Notes: generated by a model from the letters alone, not told the origin. A DNA stretch of 64,000 nucleotides from Thermococcus zilligii AN1 (GCF_000258515.1 NZ_AJLF01000001.1:868001-932000); one strand, 5' to 3'. Positions 38,657 to 47,925 are shown, counted from the stretch's first letter. A program made the numbers and translations.

Positions 38657-39649
38657 TCAGGATTCTTTCTTTCCTATTTCGTCCGAGACGTTCGTGAGGA
38701 TTATCTCCCTGACTTCATCAACGTTCTTTGTGTGTCCGAGGGCCCACATGAGCTTCACGAGCGTTGCCTCCTTCGTCATGTCTCCAGCGGGAATAACCCC
38801 GGCCTCTAAAGCCCGCCTTCCAACCTCGTACTTCATCAGGTCAACGCCGCCGTGGAGTGCCTGGGTCGTCATGACGACCGGCTTCTCGCGGGCCACCTCC
38901 GATACCGCGGAGAGCAGATCCCTCCCCCTGTAGGGGATCCCTCCTGCTCCGTAGCCCTCCAGGATTATCCCGTGGGCTTTATTCGCTACCGCGAGAAAAA
39001 CTTCCGGAGATAGGCCCGGGGTGAGGCGAAGGTAGGCGACGTCGGGGTCAATCTTCGGATCGAACCCGGGTTCTCCCTTGGATAGCCTCGGCCTGTGCCC
39101 GATTACAAGCTCCTCCCCTTTAACGTAGGCCACATCGGGGTAGTTTATGCTCTGGAAGGCGTTTGGGCCGGTGGAATGAACCTTCGAAACCCTTGTCCCA
39201 AGCATGATTTTGCCCATAAAGGCAACGTAGACTCCCGGGAACCCCTTCTTCGCAAAGGTGAGGGCCGTTTTTAGGTTCCTCGGCGCGTCGCTTCCCTGTT
39301 CAGTTATCGGGAGCATGGAGCCGGTAAGAACCACTGGAACCGGGGGGTTCCTTATCATGAAGCTCAAAGCCGAGGAAGTATAAGCGAGAGTGTCTGTCCC
39401 GTGGGTGATTATTATACCGTCGTACTCACCGAAGGCCCCGAAGACGGCCTTACCTATCGTTTCCCAGTCTTCAGGTTGAAGGAGCGTGCTGTCCAGGTTG
39501 AGGATGTCCCTGCTCTCTATCTCAAAGCCGTCGTGTCTTTCAATACCAGCCAAATCCAGAACCTCCTCGACGCTGAGTGCCGCTTTGTAGCCGTCTTCTG
39601 TCTTCGCGCTCGCTATCGTGCCCCCCGTTCCGAGTATGAGAATTTTCAA
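38657..39649 (-). CDS. ansA: L-asparaginase (type I)
   Basis: A 330-residue asparaginase that converts asparagine to aspartate and ammonia. Nucleophile threonine in LGTGGTIAS (T11) and the second catalytic block ITHGTDTLAYT are present, then LTGSMLPI and GGVDLMKYEVG. The start appears to be TTG at 39649, behind GGGTGGGGGTT, since MKILILGTGG is where homologues begin. The in-frame stretch upstream to 39733 has no ribosome site. Confidence 0.93.
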   Translation of the reverse strand: MKILILGTGGTIASAKTEDGYKAALSVEEVLDLAGIERHDGFEIESRDILNLDSTLLQPEDWETIGKAVFGAFGEYDGIIITHGTDTLAYTSSALSFMIRNPPVPVVLTGSMLPITEQGSDAPRNLKTALTFAKKGFPGVYVAFMGKIMLGTRVSKVHSTGPNAFQSINYPDVAYVKGEELVIGHRPRLSKGEPGFDPKIDPDVAYLRLTPGLSPEVFLAVANKAHGIILEGYGAGGIPYRGRDLLSAVSEVAREKPVVMTTQALHGGVDLMKYEVGRRALEAGVIPAGDMTKEATLVKLMWALGHTKNVDEVREIILTNVSDEIGKKES

Positions 39650-39736
39650 AACCCCCACCCTGCGGAAATAGCCGGGGGCCTTTTTAGTCTTTTCGACGAA
39701 AAAATTGGAAAAGAGGGAAGAATTTTTGAACAAACG

Positions 39737-40921
39737 TCAGTTTTTGTCCCTGATCAAGAACATCATGACAAAAGCGAGAAGGTTCATCAATGCCGCGTAG
39801 AGGAAGGAGTAAGTCAGGGAGTAGCCCTGCCAGAGCCAGCCCGCTATCACGGAGGCCGGGAAGACGAAGATACCGAAGACCGTGTGGTAGGCCCCGATAA
39901 CAGTGCCCTTCTCGAAGTCCTCTGCGAGGTCAGCCATGTAAGCCCCCGGAACGGTGTCCCCAATCGCTATGGAGACACCATAAAGGAGGAACGCTAAGAC
40001 AAGGGTTCCAGGTCCCCGGGCGTAGGCAAAAGCCAGCGATGCTAACGCAGAAATCAGAAAGCCGACTGTGATGAGCCTCTTCTTGCCCACCCTGTCCGAG
40101 TAGACCCCCACCGGGTAGGCAGAGAGGGCATACATGAGGTTGAAGAGCGCGTAGAAGGCCATCTCGCCTTCGAGGGAGTAGCCAAGCTCCCCGGCCTTCC
40201 AGAGGGTGAAGGCGTAGCTGTACCTCCCGAGGGCGCCCACAGCTATCACCAGGAGGAACAGGCGCAGGTTCCGGCTTTTCAGCGCCGAGACCCCGGTTAT
40301 CTTTTTTCTGACCTCATGTCCCCCCTCTTTGAGGAGGAAGAGGATGAGGAAGAGTGAGAGGAGACCCGGAACGGCAGCAGCTAAGAAGAGGTAGCGGTAG
40401 GCCCTCTCGATTTCAACCCCGCGCATGAGGTAGAGCAGCCCTATGCCGGCCAGGGGACCGGCCACTGCCCCCAGGGTGTCCATCATCCTGTGGAAGCCGA
40501 AGGACTTCCCGGTCTTTCCCTCCTCGGAAGACTCCGCTATGAGGGCATCCCTGGGGGCCGTTCTGATCCCCTTCCCCACGCGGTCGAGAACCCTCAAGCT
40601 TAGGAAGTCCCACCAGTACCTTGTAAACGCCAGGGCACCCTTTGCGAAGGTCGAGAGGGCGTAGCCGGCAAATATGAAGACCTTTCTCTTCCTGAACCGG
40701 TCGCTGATGTAGCCAAAGGCTACCTTGAACAGTGAGCTGAGGCTCTCTATGGCACCCATCAGGGTTCCGCCCAGGAGCTCACCGGTTCTCAGAACATCGG
40801 TCAGGTACTTCGGGATCACCGGGTTTATCATCTCGCTGCTCATGTCGTTGAGGAAGCTTACCAGGCCGAGAACGAAGACGTTCCAGCTGATTCCGAGGAT
40901 TTTCTTATCTTTCTGGCCCAT
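39737..40921 (-). CDS. MFS transporter
   Basis: A 394-residue major facilitator with 12 predicted helices. The loop between helices 2 and 3 carries GYISDRFRKRK, and the matching second-half loop is GVYSDRVGKKR. The block DRVGKGIRTAPRDALI is typical of a drug-exporter-like archaeal and bacterial MFS subgroup. The substrate is unknown. ATG 40921 follows GGGAGGAGTGAAA; a GTG at 40927 is too close to that site. Confidence 0.88.
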   Translation of the reverse strand: MGQKDKKILGISWNVFVLGLVSFLNDMSSEMINPVIPKYLTDVLRTGELLGGTLMGAIESLSSLFKVAFGYISDRFRKRKVFIFAGYALSTFAKGALAFTRYWWDFLSLRVLDRVGKGIRTAPRDALIAESSEEGKTGKSFGFHRMMDTLGAVAGPLAGIGLLYLMRGVEIERAYRYLFLAAAVPGLLSLFLILFLLKEGGHEVRKKITGVSALKSRNLRLFLLVIAVGALGRYSYAFTLWKAGELGYSLEGEMAFYALFNLMYALSAYPVGVYSDRVGKKRLITVGFLISALASLAFAYARGPGTLVLAFLLYGVSIAIGDTVPGAYMADLAEDFEKGTVIGAYHTVFGIFVFPASVIAGWLWQGYSLTYSFLYAALMNLLAFVMMFLIRDKN

Positions 40922-41079
40922 TTTCACTCCTCCCGTTGCGACCCTTTAACCATCTCCCCAGTAGAAGGATGTATTGACGGGCTCAGAGGGTGTTCACGTC
41001 ATCATCCGTGAGCAATCAGCTTGCTTGCTAATCCTCATCGCCCATCCTATTTTCCGGCCTGGTTTTTAAAGATAGCCTT

Positions 41080-41400
41080 AAATGCTAAGAAGGGGAAAAC
41101 ATCGGGACGGGCGTCACTGTTCTTCTTCCCCGGCAAAAACCTCACCAGGGGCTTTTTGCTTCAACTTTCGTCATGATTTACGCGGTTGCGGTCCCCCCAG
41201 GCTCTTGCCCGTTGCCTTCAACGGTCTCTGCCCGAAAGAGGGCGTTGATTATGGCTTCCCCTGTAGCTTCAGCGGTGGCTCTGAAGAGCCCGCTGAGGGA
41301 TGACTCTTGACGATGAGCCAATCCCACTCTCGAACTCGAAAGCGCTCATTCCGGTTCTGTCCCAACTGAACTTTTCTCATTGAGCAGCGTTCTATTCTGA
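41080..41400 (-). other. decayed coding remnant in a gene-poor stretch
   Basis: The 632 bases between the MFS and radical SAM genes contain no intact gene. On the minus strand, two overlapping frames read as protein-like tails. One ends GNGQEPGGTATA and then stops at about 41176. The other contains SHPSAGSSEPPLKLQGKP, then a stop, then QRPLKATGKSLGG. The Pro/Gly-rich style recalls the C-terminal tails of archaeal IS605-type TnpB proteins. A CCCCGG...CC-A-GGGG hairpin at about 41131-41154 lies just beyond. I see no TnpB catalytic core or intact ends. Confidence 0.3.
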
Positions 41401-41498
41401 AAAAGCCCGGGATGATTGAACGTGCGCAGGTCGTTCATTTTTTACTCTGGTTTTTAGTGTTAACCTGGAATGTTTTTAGTTTTATCAACCAACTTCTG

Positions 41499-41532
41499 GA
41501 AAATCCGAAAAGCATATATATGCAGGATTTTC
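41499..41532. promoter_or_regulatory. nested inverted repeats over the radical SAM promoter
   Basis: GAAAATCC (41499-41506) and its reverse complement GGATTTTC (41525-41532) flank a 12-bp palindrome GCATATATATGC (41512-41523). The inner palindrome is almost certainly the TATA box, being about 26 bases before the likely start of transcription and about 36 before ATG 41554. Anything binding this symmetric element would block TBP, so a repressor site is likely. Confidence 0.5.
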
Positions 41533-41553
41533 TTCATACCTATGGTGATAAAC

Positions 41554-43164
41554 ATGGCCCGCATCGTCCTGACGACGGATGAAACCCTGACGAGCACGTA
41601 CCGGGACGTGCCGTTGCTCGATTTTCTGGGCTGTGCTCCCTACGATAAACTGCCAAAGTGGATCTTTCGCTTCTTCGACGCCCAGCTACCGGATGAGGAC
41701 GGCCTCCTAAGCCAGGCCCCCTATGGGTTAAGGAAAGTCGAAGCGGCACTGCTGAGGGACGGGTTCAGCAGGGATGAAGTAGTGGTCGCCCACCCGCGGG
41801 CGGTGGAGCGGTTCATTGACGAGAAAACCACGATAGTTGCCCTTTACGAGATGGACCCCCTCGGCCTCGGGCCGGTCAGCATGATGTTCACGAATGGTTC
41901 CCAGTGGAGGAACTACACGAGCGTCAAGTTCAGGGAGCTGGTAGAGAAAATAAACCGGATTCGGGGGTCGAAGGGGCTGAAGTTCAGGCTCGTCGTTGGC
42001 GGGCCCGGCGCATGGCAACTCGAATTCAGAAAGGAAGAGCGGGAGAAACTCAGAATAGACCACGTTGTGATGGGTGAGATAGACCACGTAGCGGGCGAAG
42101 TCTTCAGGGACATAGAGAGCGGAAGTGCCGACGAGACAATCCTAGTAAGGAGCTGGCCGAAAGTAGAGCAGATACCGGCGATAGTCGCCCCGTCCTACAA
42201 GGGGCTTGTCGAGGTAATGAGGGGCTGCGGCAGGGGGTGCCGCTTCTGCGAGCCCAACTTAAGGGTGGCCCGGCATATACCCATCGAGAAGATCGAAGAG
42301 GAGATAAGGCTCAACGTGAACGCCGGGATAGACCATGCCTGGTTGCACAGCGAGGACGTATTCCTCTACCAGGTGGAGGACAGGAAGAACTTCTATCCAA
42401 ACGCAGAGGCCGTTGTGGAGCTCTTTGAGGTCGCGAGGAAGTACACTAAGAACGTGAACCCGACCCACGGCGCGGTGGCAGGGGCCCTGGCGGCCCCGGG
42501 TATGATAGAGCGGATCTCCGAGATAGTAGACGCCGGGCCGGATCACTGGGTGGGCATACAGGTGGGCTTCGAGACGGCCTCGCCCGAGCTGATGGGCAGG
42601 TACATGAACAACAAGATGAAGCCCTTCTCCCCCGAGGAGTGGCCCTGGGTTCTGCTCAACGGGACTTATATCTTCAACAAGAACTACTGGTTCCCGGCTT
42701 ACACCACGATCCTCGGCCTCCCGGGTGATAGCGATGAACACGAGATAATGACGGCCCGCCTCATAGTCACGATGGAGAAGGAACTTGAGGAAAAGCTCGG
42801 CAACAGGGCGCACTTCACGGTCACACCCCTAGCTTTCGTGCCCATGGGCCTCCTTAAGGATCAGGAGTTCTACAAAATCGACGACATGATCACCTACGGC
42901 CAGTTCCTCCACCTTTACTACGCCTGGAAGCACATGATGCGGGAAGTTACGAGGGGACTGCCGGCGGTGATGAAGAACAACCCGTTCCTGATACCCTTTT
43001 ACCCCCTGGCCAGAATGGGGACAAGGATTGTCTTAAGGCAGATCAAGAAGTGGGGCAAAAGCAAGGGCTACGAGGTCAAGAATCTGGAGCCGCTGGAAGG
43101 CCTGAGGATCGAGGTTGAGGAGCAGGGGTGGTATTCAAAGCCCACCCTGGCGGAGGCCTATTGA
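41554..43164 (+). CDS. radical SAM protein with N-terminal B12-binding-like domain
   Basis: A 536-residue protein. The N-terminal 200 residues fit a cobalamin-binding-like Rossmann domain (RLVVGGPGAWQLE; VVMGEIDHVAGEVF). The radical SAM core has the cluster motif C225-x3-C229-x2-C232 (CGRGCRFCEP) and later strands such as GIQVGFETASPELMGRYM. The reaction is unknown; B12-type radical SAM enzymes often methylate inert carbon atoms. ATG 41554 follows GGTGATAAAC. The promoter is covered by nested inverted repeats. Confidence 0.85.
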   Translation: MARIVLTTDETLTSTYRDVPLLDFLGCAPYDKLPKWIFRFFDAQLPDEDGLLSQAPYGLRKVEAALLRDGFSRDEVVVAHPRAVERFIDEKTTIVALYEMDPLGLGPVSMMFTNGSQWRNYTSVKFRELVEKINRIRGSKGLKFRLVVGGPGAWQLEFRKEEREKLRIDHVVMGEIDHVAGEVFRDIESGSADETILVRSWPKVEQIPAIVAPSYKGLVEVMRGCGRGCRFCEPNLRVARHIPIEKIEEEIRLNVNAGIDHAWLHSEDVFLYQVEDRKNFYPNAEAVVELFEVARKYTKNVNPTHGAVAGALAAPGMIERISEIVDAGPDHWVGIQVGFETASPELMGRYMNNKMKPFSPEEWPWVLLNGTYIFNKNYWFPAYTTILGLPGDSDEHEIMTARLIVTMEKELEEKLGNRAHFTVTPLAFVPMGLLKDQEFYKIDDMITYGQFLHLYYAWKHMMREVTRGLPAVMKNNPFLIPFYPLARMGTRIVLRQIKKWGKSKGYEVKNLEPLEGLRIEVEEQGWYSKPTLAEAY

Positions 43165-44006
43165 ACCTCGATTTCCTCGTATTTCTTCTTCATCAGGAGT
43201 GCATCGCCCTCTATGTTGGGGCTCTCGCTTATGACGACGCCCCTGACCCTGAACTCCCTGAGGACTCTCAGCAGGTCTTCCCATTTCATGTCGCTCTCCT
43301 GCAGGTTGAGGTGCCTTTTTTCGCCCCTGTCGGTGTACTCTATGCCAGAAACGTGAATGTGCATGCTGTCCAAGGCCTCCCTTCCGAGCCTGTCCTCCAT
43401 GAGGGCCAGCATCCCGCGCCACTCCTCAATTGAGTTACACTTGCCTTTGTTCCTCGCGTGGGCATGGGCAAAGTCTATCGTCGGGAGAACCATCTCAAGC
43501 TCTTCGCTGAGCCTGACTATCTCCTCTAAATCGCCGAACTGTGTCGGTTTCCCCGTCAGCTCGGGCCTTATCCACACCTTGACCCCTTTGTCCATCAGCT
43601 CTTTTTCGATGTCCCTGAGGGCCTCCAAGATTCTCTGGTAGACGCTCTCCTTTGGCTGCTTGAGGTAGTACCCCGCGTGGAAGACAACGCTCCAGCCGCC
43701 CGCTTCATGGAGCAGCTCGGCGCTCTGGATTATCCTGTCCTTGCTCGTCTCGACCTTTGCCTTCTCTGCCGCGCTGAGGTTGATGTAGTAGGGAGCGTGA
43801 GCGGTAAGGAGGACGTCGTTCTTTTTGGCGACGTACTTCACCTTCTTTGCGAGCTCGGGGCTAAGGTTCACCCCTCTGACGAACTCGAGCTCCAGGGCAT
43901 CCAAACCGAGGTTCCTCACGTGGGTTATGCCGTCTATGGTCGAGCGCTTCGGCGTTGAGAGCGGAATCCCGGCCGTTCCGAAGCGCAGCCTGTCAACCTT
44001 GAACAT
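43158..44006 (-). CDS. endonuclease IV-like TIM-barrel protein
   Basis: A 282-residue AP-endonuclease-2/endonuclease IV-type barrel. Metal-binding blocks can be followed: TAHAPYYINL, VVFHAGYYL, RPELTG, TIDFAHAHARN, HIHVSGIEY and SESPNIEGDAL. Endonuclease IV cuts 5' to abasic sites, but some barrels of this family act on sugars, so the DNA-repair role is probable and not certain. ATG 44006 follows GGGTGGTGGGC. Its stop overlaps the radical SAM stop region by seven bases. Confidence 0.85.
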   Translation of the reverse strand: MFKVDRLRFGTAGIPLSTPKRSTIDGITHVRNLGLDALELEFVRGVNLSPELAKKVKYVAKKNDVLLTAHAPYYINLSAAEKAKVETSKDRIIQSAELLHEAGGWSVVFHAGYYLKQPKESVYQRILEALRDIEKELMDKGVKVWIRPELTGKPTQFGDLEEIVRLSEELEMVLPTIDFAHAHARNKGKCNSIEEWRGMLALMEDRLGREALDSMHIHVSGIEYTDRGEKRHLNLQESDMKWEDLLRVLREFRVRGVVISESPNIEGDALLMKKKYEEIEVQ

Positions 44007-44023
44007 GCCCACCACCCACTTAC

Positions 44024-45085
44024 CTACCGCTCGATCTTTTCACCAAAAACCTCCTCAAGAACCCGGAGTTCCCTTTCCAGTTCATCCTCGACCGAGGAAA
44101 GACGGTTGCGGAGTTTCCGGAGCTCATACTCGATCTTTTTGATTTCCTCTTCGGTTGCCTTGAGTGATTCCTCCCTGGCAACCACGGATTTCCTGGCCGA
44201 TTCAAGCCGGGAGCCGATGAGAGCGATCTGTTTTTCGATTTCCGCCATCTCCTGAACCTTGCCCGGGAGGTTCTGAAGCAGCCAGTCCGCGGCTTTCCTG
44301 GCTTCCTTATCGAGGGAAGGGTAAACCTTCCTGACCAGTCCCATGAACTCCTCCGGCCTCTGGAGGACATAGGAGGTGTCCTCTATGAACGGGACAGCCT
44401 CCGGAATGCGCATCCTCTTCAGGGGTTTCTGGAGCTTTGAGGCCTTTGAGCGCGCCTCCGTCTGCAGGGTTCTCAGCCTCACCTCAAGGGCGTTCTTTTC
44501 CTTAACCAGTCCATCCAGCTCAGGAGATTCGGAGGATTTTCCACTTTCAAGCTCTTTCTTCAGCAGGGAGAGCTCGCCGAGTCTCTGCTCCATACCGGAG
44601 ATCTCCTTCCGGACCTTCTCCATTTCCGCGATAAGCCTGGCAACGTCAAGATCCGGAAGCCGTTTCTCCCGGACTTTCATGGAATACTCCCCATAGATTT
44701 CCCCGAGCTCCTTTAAGAGGCCGTTAACGCGGTAGATATCCTTCTCGAAGAGGACTATGAGGTACCTTCCGTGCCCAACGTGGAGTCTGGAGATCTCCCC
44801 TAACTTCAGTTCAAGCTCTTCCATGGATGTAATGCCGCCGAGGATTCTCCTGAGGGTTGACACGTAGGCGTCCCTCTCCCGCAGGGCCACCCTGAGCAGG
44901 TGGGGGTCAACATCCTTTGGCGGCTCTTTTTTCTCAAGCCCATCCAGGACGCGCAGGATCCCCTCGATTATCCCGCGCACCCGGTCGAGGTATTCACCTC
45001 TCAACCTCCCAAGCTCGGCTTCACGTTGCTTCCTGAGCAACTCGTAACTCCTGATCGCCTGCTCCAGTTTCAATCTCACCACCAC
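44024..45085 (-). CDS. long coiled-coil protein of unknown function
   Basis: A 353-residue, highly charged protein. Coiled-coil stretches cover about residues 5-60, 140-215 and 270-350, with a more globular middle (residues 85-135 and 225-265, PSLDKEARKAADWLLQNLP). No ATPase or DNA-binding motif is seen. The start is uncertain: three GTG codons in a row at 45085-45077 and a TTG just after, all inside the 3' end of the DUF373 gene. The overlap of about 65 bases suggests translational coupling and a shared role. Confidence 0.7.
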   Translation of the reverse strand: MVVRLKLEQAIRSYELLRKQREAELGRLRGEYLDRVRGIIEGILRVLDGLEKKEPPKDVDPHLLRVALRERDAYVSTLRRILGGITSMEELELKLGEISRLHVGHGRYLIVLFEKDIYRVNGLLKELGEIYGEYSMKVREKRLPDLDVARLIAEMEKVRKEISGMEQRLGELSLLKKELESGKSSESPELDGLVKEKNALEVRLRTLQTEARSKASKLQKPLKRMRIPEAVPFIEDTSYVLQRPEEFMGLVRKVYPSLDKEARKAADWLLQNLPGKVQEMAEIEKQIALIGSRLESARKSVVAREESLKATEEEIKKIEYELRKLRNRLSSVEDELERELRVLEEVFGEKIER

Positions 45086-46184
45086 TCGCCCAGTGTATGA
45101 AATACCTCCTGATAAACGTTGAGGCTATCACGCTGAAGATAACGTCCACAACCGCCGCCGAGATCTCGAGGATAGTTGCGGGGGAGTGGAAGTTTATTAT
45201 GGATAGAGCGTAGCGGCCCGTAACGTCCACAATTATCCAGAACGCCGGTAGGATAAGAATTCCCGCTACACTGTACCATATGTGGGGGTTTTTTCTCAGG
45301 TACGCCTGCACGATGCGGCCCGCGAGGATCACGGCTATACCTATGATGATGGTGGTGTTTATGGAGTGAACGTAGAGTATCAGCTTGATTAGACCCGGAG
45401 GAGGCACTTCACCGAGCAGCCGCTGGGCATAGGTGTCGATGTTAACGTAGGCGTTTATCATGCCCGCAATGATTATGAGCAGGCCTGAAACGCCGAATAT
45501 CACCTGGACGAACTCATTGACAAGGGCCCTGAAGAACTGGATCCTGAATCCCTTGGTAAAGGCATAGCCGCCTATGAAGAGGAGGATGACGCCAGCGACG
45601 ACGTTTGAGATTATGTCCATGCTCTGGGGATATCTGACCGAGAGGAGCCTTCCCACGCCGTAGAGGAGGAATATCAGGCCGGGAATTCCAAAGAAAACCC
45701 TGGCTGCCTCGGGATCGCTCAGGATCTCCTTAAGATAGCGGTAGATAATGTAATAGGTGGTCTCGATCGTCTCGTTCTGCTTGACAACGACCCTCCTGGA
45801 GCTCACAATCGGCAGCCGGGAAGACAAAATCGGGAACACCTGTTCGTCCTCGGCCCCGTCGGTCACCGGTATGAGACCTTCCGCTGGAAATTTCCCCAGA
45901 ACCTCCTCAAGCTGCCTGGCAAGCTCCAGATCGCTCTTAATACCAACGTCCGGATGGCCGGTTATCAGGGCAACCTCGACGTCTTCAAATTCACCGCTCT
46001 TCTTGAGCTCATCGTAGAGCTTGACGGCGGCATAAACGACGTTGGCATCGCTATCCTCGGGATCGGCAAGGCTCAGCTTCAGGGCGGCATCTATACATTT
46101 ACCCTTGCCAATAACCGGCCCCTTAACACCGGCCTTCTTCCCGAAGTCATCATCCCTATCGATGGCCAGCACAAGAACCTTCAT
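45021..46184 (-). CDS. DUF373 family membrane protein
   Basis: A 387-residue protein. The N-terminal 130 residues are soluble (VLVLAIDRDDDFGKKAGV; ALITGHPDVGIKSDLELARQ) and DUF373-specific. About seven hydrophobic helices follow. ATG 46184 comes two bases after the upstream stop. DUF373 proteins are widespread in archaea with no assigned role; the nucleotide-like Asp-rich start is conserved. Operon with the thiamine-binding-like gene upstream and the coiled-coil gene downstream. Confidence 0.85.
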   Translation of the reverse strand: MKVLVLAIDRDDDFGKKAGVKGPVIGKGKCIDAALKLSLADPEDSDANVVYAAVKLYDELKKSGEFEDVEVALITGHPDVGIKSDLELARQLEEVLGKFPAEGLIPVTDGAEDEQVFPILSSRLPIVSSRRVVVKQNETIETTYYIIYRYLKEILSDPEAARVFFGIPGLIFLLYGVGRLLSVRYPQSMDIISNVVAGVILLFIGGYAFTKGFRIQFFRALVNEFVQVIFGVSGLLIIIAGMINAYVNIDTYAQRLLGEVPPPGLIKLILYVHSINTTIIIGIAVILAGRIVQAYLRKNPHIWYSVAGILILPAFWIIVDVTGRYALSIINFHSPATILEISAAVVDVIFSVIASTFIRRYFIHWASGGEIETGAGDQELRVAQEAT

Positions 46185-46186
46185 CA

Positions 46187-46498
46187 CTATCCCCCGTGAA
46201 CCTTCTCCATCACCGACCTAACTTTGTCCTCCATCCTGACGGGCCTGTCCCTCCTGTCGTCGATCCGTACAGTTGTTGATACCCTCTGTGCCCCCAGCTT
46301 GAACATCAGCTCGTGCGCCTCTTTTATTATCTCGAACGCCTCCTCGACCGTTGGAACCTCAATTATCGTTGACATGGGTGTCAGCTGATATTTAATCCCC
46401 TTGGTACCTAAAAACTTTACTATCTCCGCTACGTAGCGGCTGAGGCTCTTTTCGCCAAGGGGAACCACGACGAACTCAACGATGACCACCTTCGACAC
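46187..46498 (-). CDS. thiamine-binding-like protein (DUF77/MTH1187 family)
   Basis: A 103-residue ferredoxin-like-fold protein of the YkoF-like thiamine-binding group: VIVEFVVVPLGEKSLSRYVAEI at the start (given in part) and QLTPMSTIIEVPTVEEAFEII in the middle. Members form tetramers and bind thiamine-type ligands. The start is a GTG at 46498 with only a weak ribosome site. It heads an operon with DUF373. Confidence 0.85.
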   Translation of the reverse strand: MSKVVIVEFVVVPLGEKSLSRYVAEIVKFLGTKGIKYQLTPMSTIIEVPTVEEAFEIIKEAHELMFKLGAQRVSTTVRIDDRRDRPVRMEDKVRSVMEKVHGG

Positions 46499-46585
46499 CC
46501 GACTTAACTACTTTCGGCGCATTTTAAACCTTGTGGTAAGTTAACCTAATAAGCTGGCCGGACAAAATTCAGCCGGGTGGTGCAG

Positions 46586-47203
46586 GTGTACAGGATAAAG
46601 GATGAATGGGGTGAGTTTTTGGTAAAGCTCGCGAGGAAGGCAGTGGAGGAGCACGTAAGGCACGGGAAGACTATAAAGCCCCCCAGGGACACACCGCCCG
46701 AGCTGTGGGAGAAGATGGGCGTCTTCGTCACGCTTAACAGGCAGGGCGTCCCGCCCCAGATGGCCCTTCGTGGTTGCATAGGTTTTCCCTTACCTATTTA
46801 CCCGCTGGTTGAGGCTACGATAAAAGCGGCCATCTACGCGGCAGTTGACGACCCGCGCTTTCCTCCAGTGAGGGAAAGCGAGCTGGATGACATTGTCGTC
46901 GAGGTGAGTGTTCTAACGCCCCCGGAGCCAGTCGAAGGCCCGCCCGAGGAGAGGCCAAAGAAGATAAAGGTCGGCAGGGACGGATTACTCATCGAGAAGG
47001 GCATCTACTCGGGTTTACTGCTCCCCCAGGTGCCCATTGAATGGGGCTGGGACGAGGAGGAGTTTTTAGCTCAAACCTGCTGGAAAGCGGGCTTACCGCC
47101 CGACTGCTGGCTCGATGAAGATACAAGGGTCTACCGCTTTACCGCAGAGATATTCGAGGAAGAATACCCGAGGGGGCCGGTGAAGAGGAAGCCGCTGGTT
47201 TAA
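46586..47203 (+). CDS. AMMECR1 domain protein
   Basis: A roughly 205-residue AMMECR1 family protein (the archaeal PH0010 type). The family hexapeptide LRGCIGF is present, with SELDDIVVEVSVLTPPEP and LLLPQVPIEWGWDEEEFL. The cysteine in the hexapeptide and the exposed cleft suggest an enzyme, but the reaction is unknown; links with MEMO1 and radical SAM genes are noted in other genomes. I take GTG 46586 because homologues begin YRIKDEWGEF; a GTG at 46577 is also in frame. Confidence 0.9.
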   Translation: MYRIKDEWGEFLVKLARKAVEEHVRHGKTIKPPRDTPPELWEKMGVFVTLNRQGVPPQMALRGCIGFPLPIYPLVEATIKAAIYAAVDDPRFPPVRESELDDIVVEVSVLTPPEPVEGPPEERPKKIKVGRDGLLIEKGIYSGLLLPQVPIEWGWDEEEFLAQTCWKAGLPPDCWLDEDTRVYRFTAEIFEEEYPRGPVKRKPLV

Positions 47204-47226
47204 AAAATAAAGTCCGGGATGGGAAC

Positions 47227-47922
47227 TCAAATTCCAGGGTCTCCCCGGGCTTCCACAACCCGTCCGTACCTGAGCCTGTAGGTAACGTCCGCAACGCGGA
47301 TTAGCTCGGGGTCGTGGGTTGAGACGACGATGGTTTTTCCTTTCTCTCTAAGGCCCTCCAGGACTTCCAGGACTTTTTTCGATGATTCCTCGTCCAGATA
47401 AGCCGTGGGCTCGTCCAGGATGACAACGGAAGGATCCTTTGAGAGGGACATGACTATAGAGGCCCTCCTCAGTTCGCCGCCGCTGACCTCCGATGGCCTC
47501 TTTGACAGGAGTTTTTTGATACCGAGCTGTTCAGCCAGCGAATAGGCCAGTCCCATGTGCCTTTCGTCCAGCTTGCCCGAGGAATTCAGGACGAGCTCCA
47601 CGTTCTCCCGGAGGGTGAGCTGGGAGACGAAGAGAGGGTGCTGGAAGGAAATTCCGATCTCCCGCCTGAGGGCCAGTAGCTCTTTCCTGGGCATTTTGTA
47701 GGGGTCTTTTCCGTTGTAGTTCACCCTGCCTTCAGTCGGCTGGAGGAGCGTCCCAACCACCTTCAGCAGGGTCGTCTTTCCGGAACCGCTCGGGCCGAAC
47801 ACGACCGTTATTTTTCCCGGAATAAAGGAGCCGTTAAAATCCATCAGTGCAGGGGTCTGGCTTTCCCCGGCTCCATACCTGACAGTGAGGTTTTCACAGA
47901 CAATATTCCATCCCTCGGACAA
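47227..47922 (-). CDS. ABC transporter ATP-binding protein (MacB/LolD-like)
   Basis: A 231-residue ATPase with Walker A GPSGSGKT, signature VSGGELRRASI and Walker B VVILDEPTAYLD, then H-loop VVSTHD. The length and EPTAYLD variant fit the LolD/MacB/FtsE export-type group. The likely start is TTG 47922, behind GGGAGGTGTGAAA, three bases after the permease stop. It powers the large membrane protein encoded just upstream. Confidence 0.88.
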   Translation of the reverse strand: MSEGWNIVCENLTVRYGAGESQTPALMDFNGSFIPGKITVVFGPSGSGKTTLLKVVGTLLQPTEGRVNYNGKDPYKMPRKELLALRREIGISFQHPLFVSQLTLRENVELVLNSSGKLDERHMGLAYSLAEQLGIKKLLSKRPSEVSGGELRRASIVMSLSKDPSVVILDEPTAYLDEESSKKVLEVLEGLREKGKTIVVSTHDPELIRVADVTYRLRYGRVVEARGDPGI

Positions 47923-47925
47923 ATT

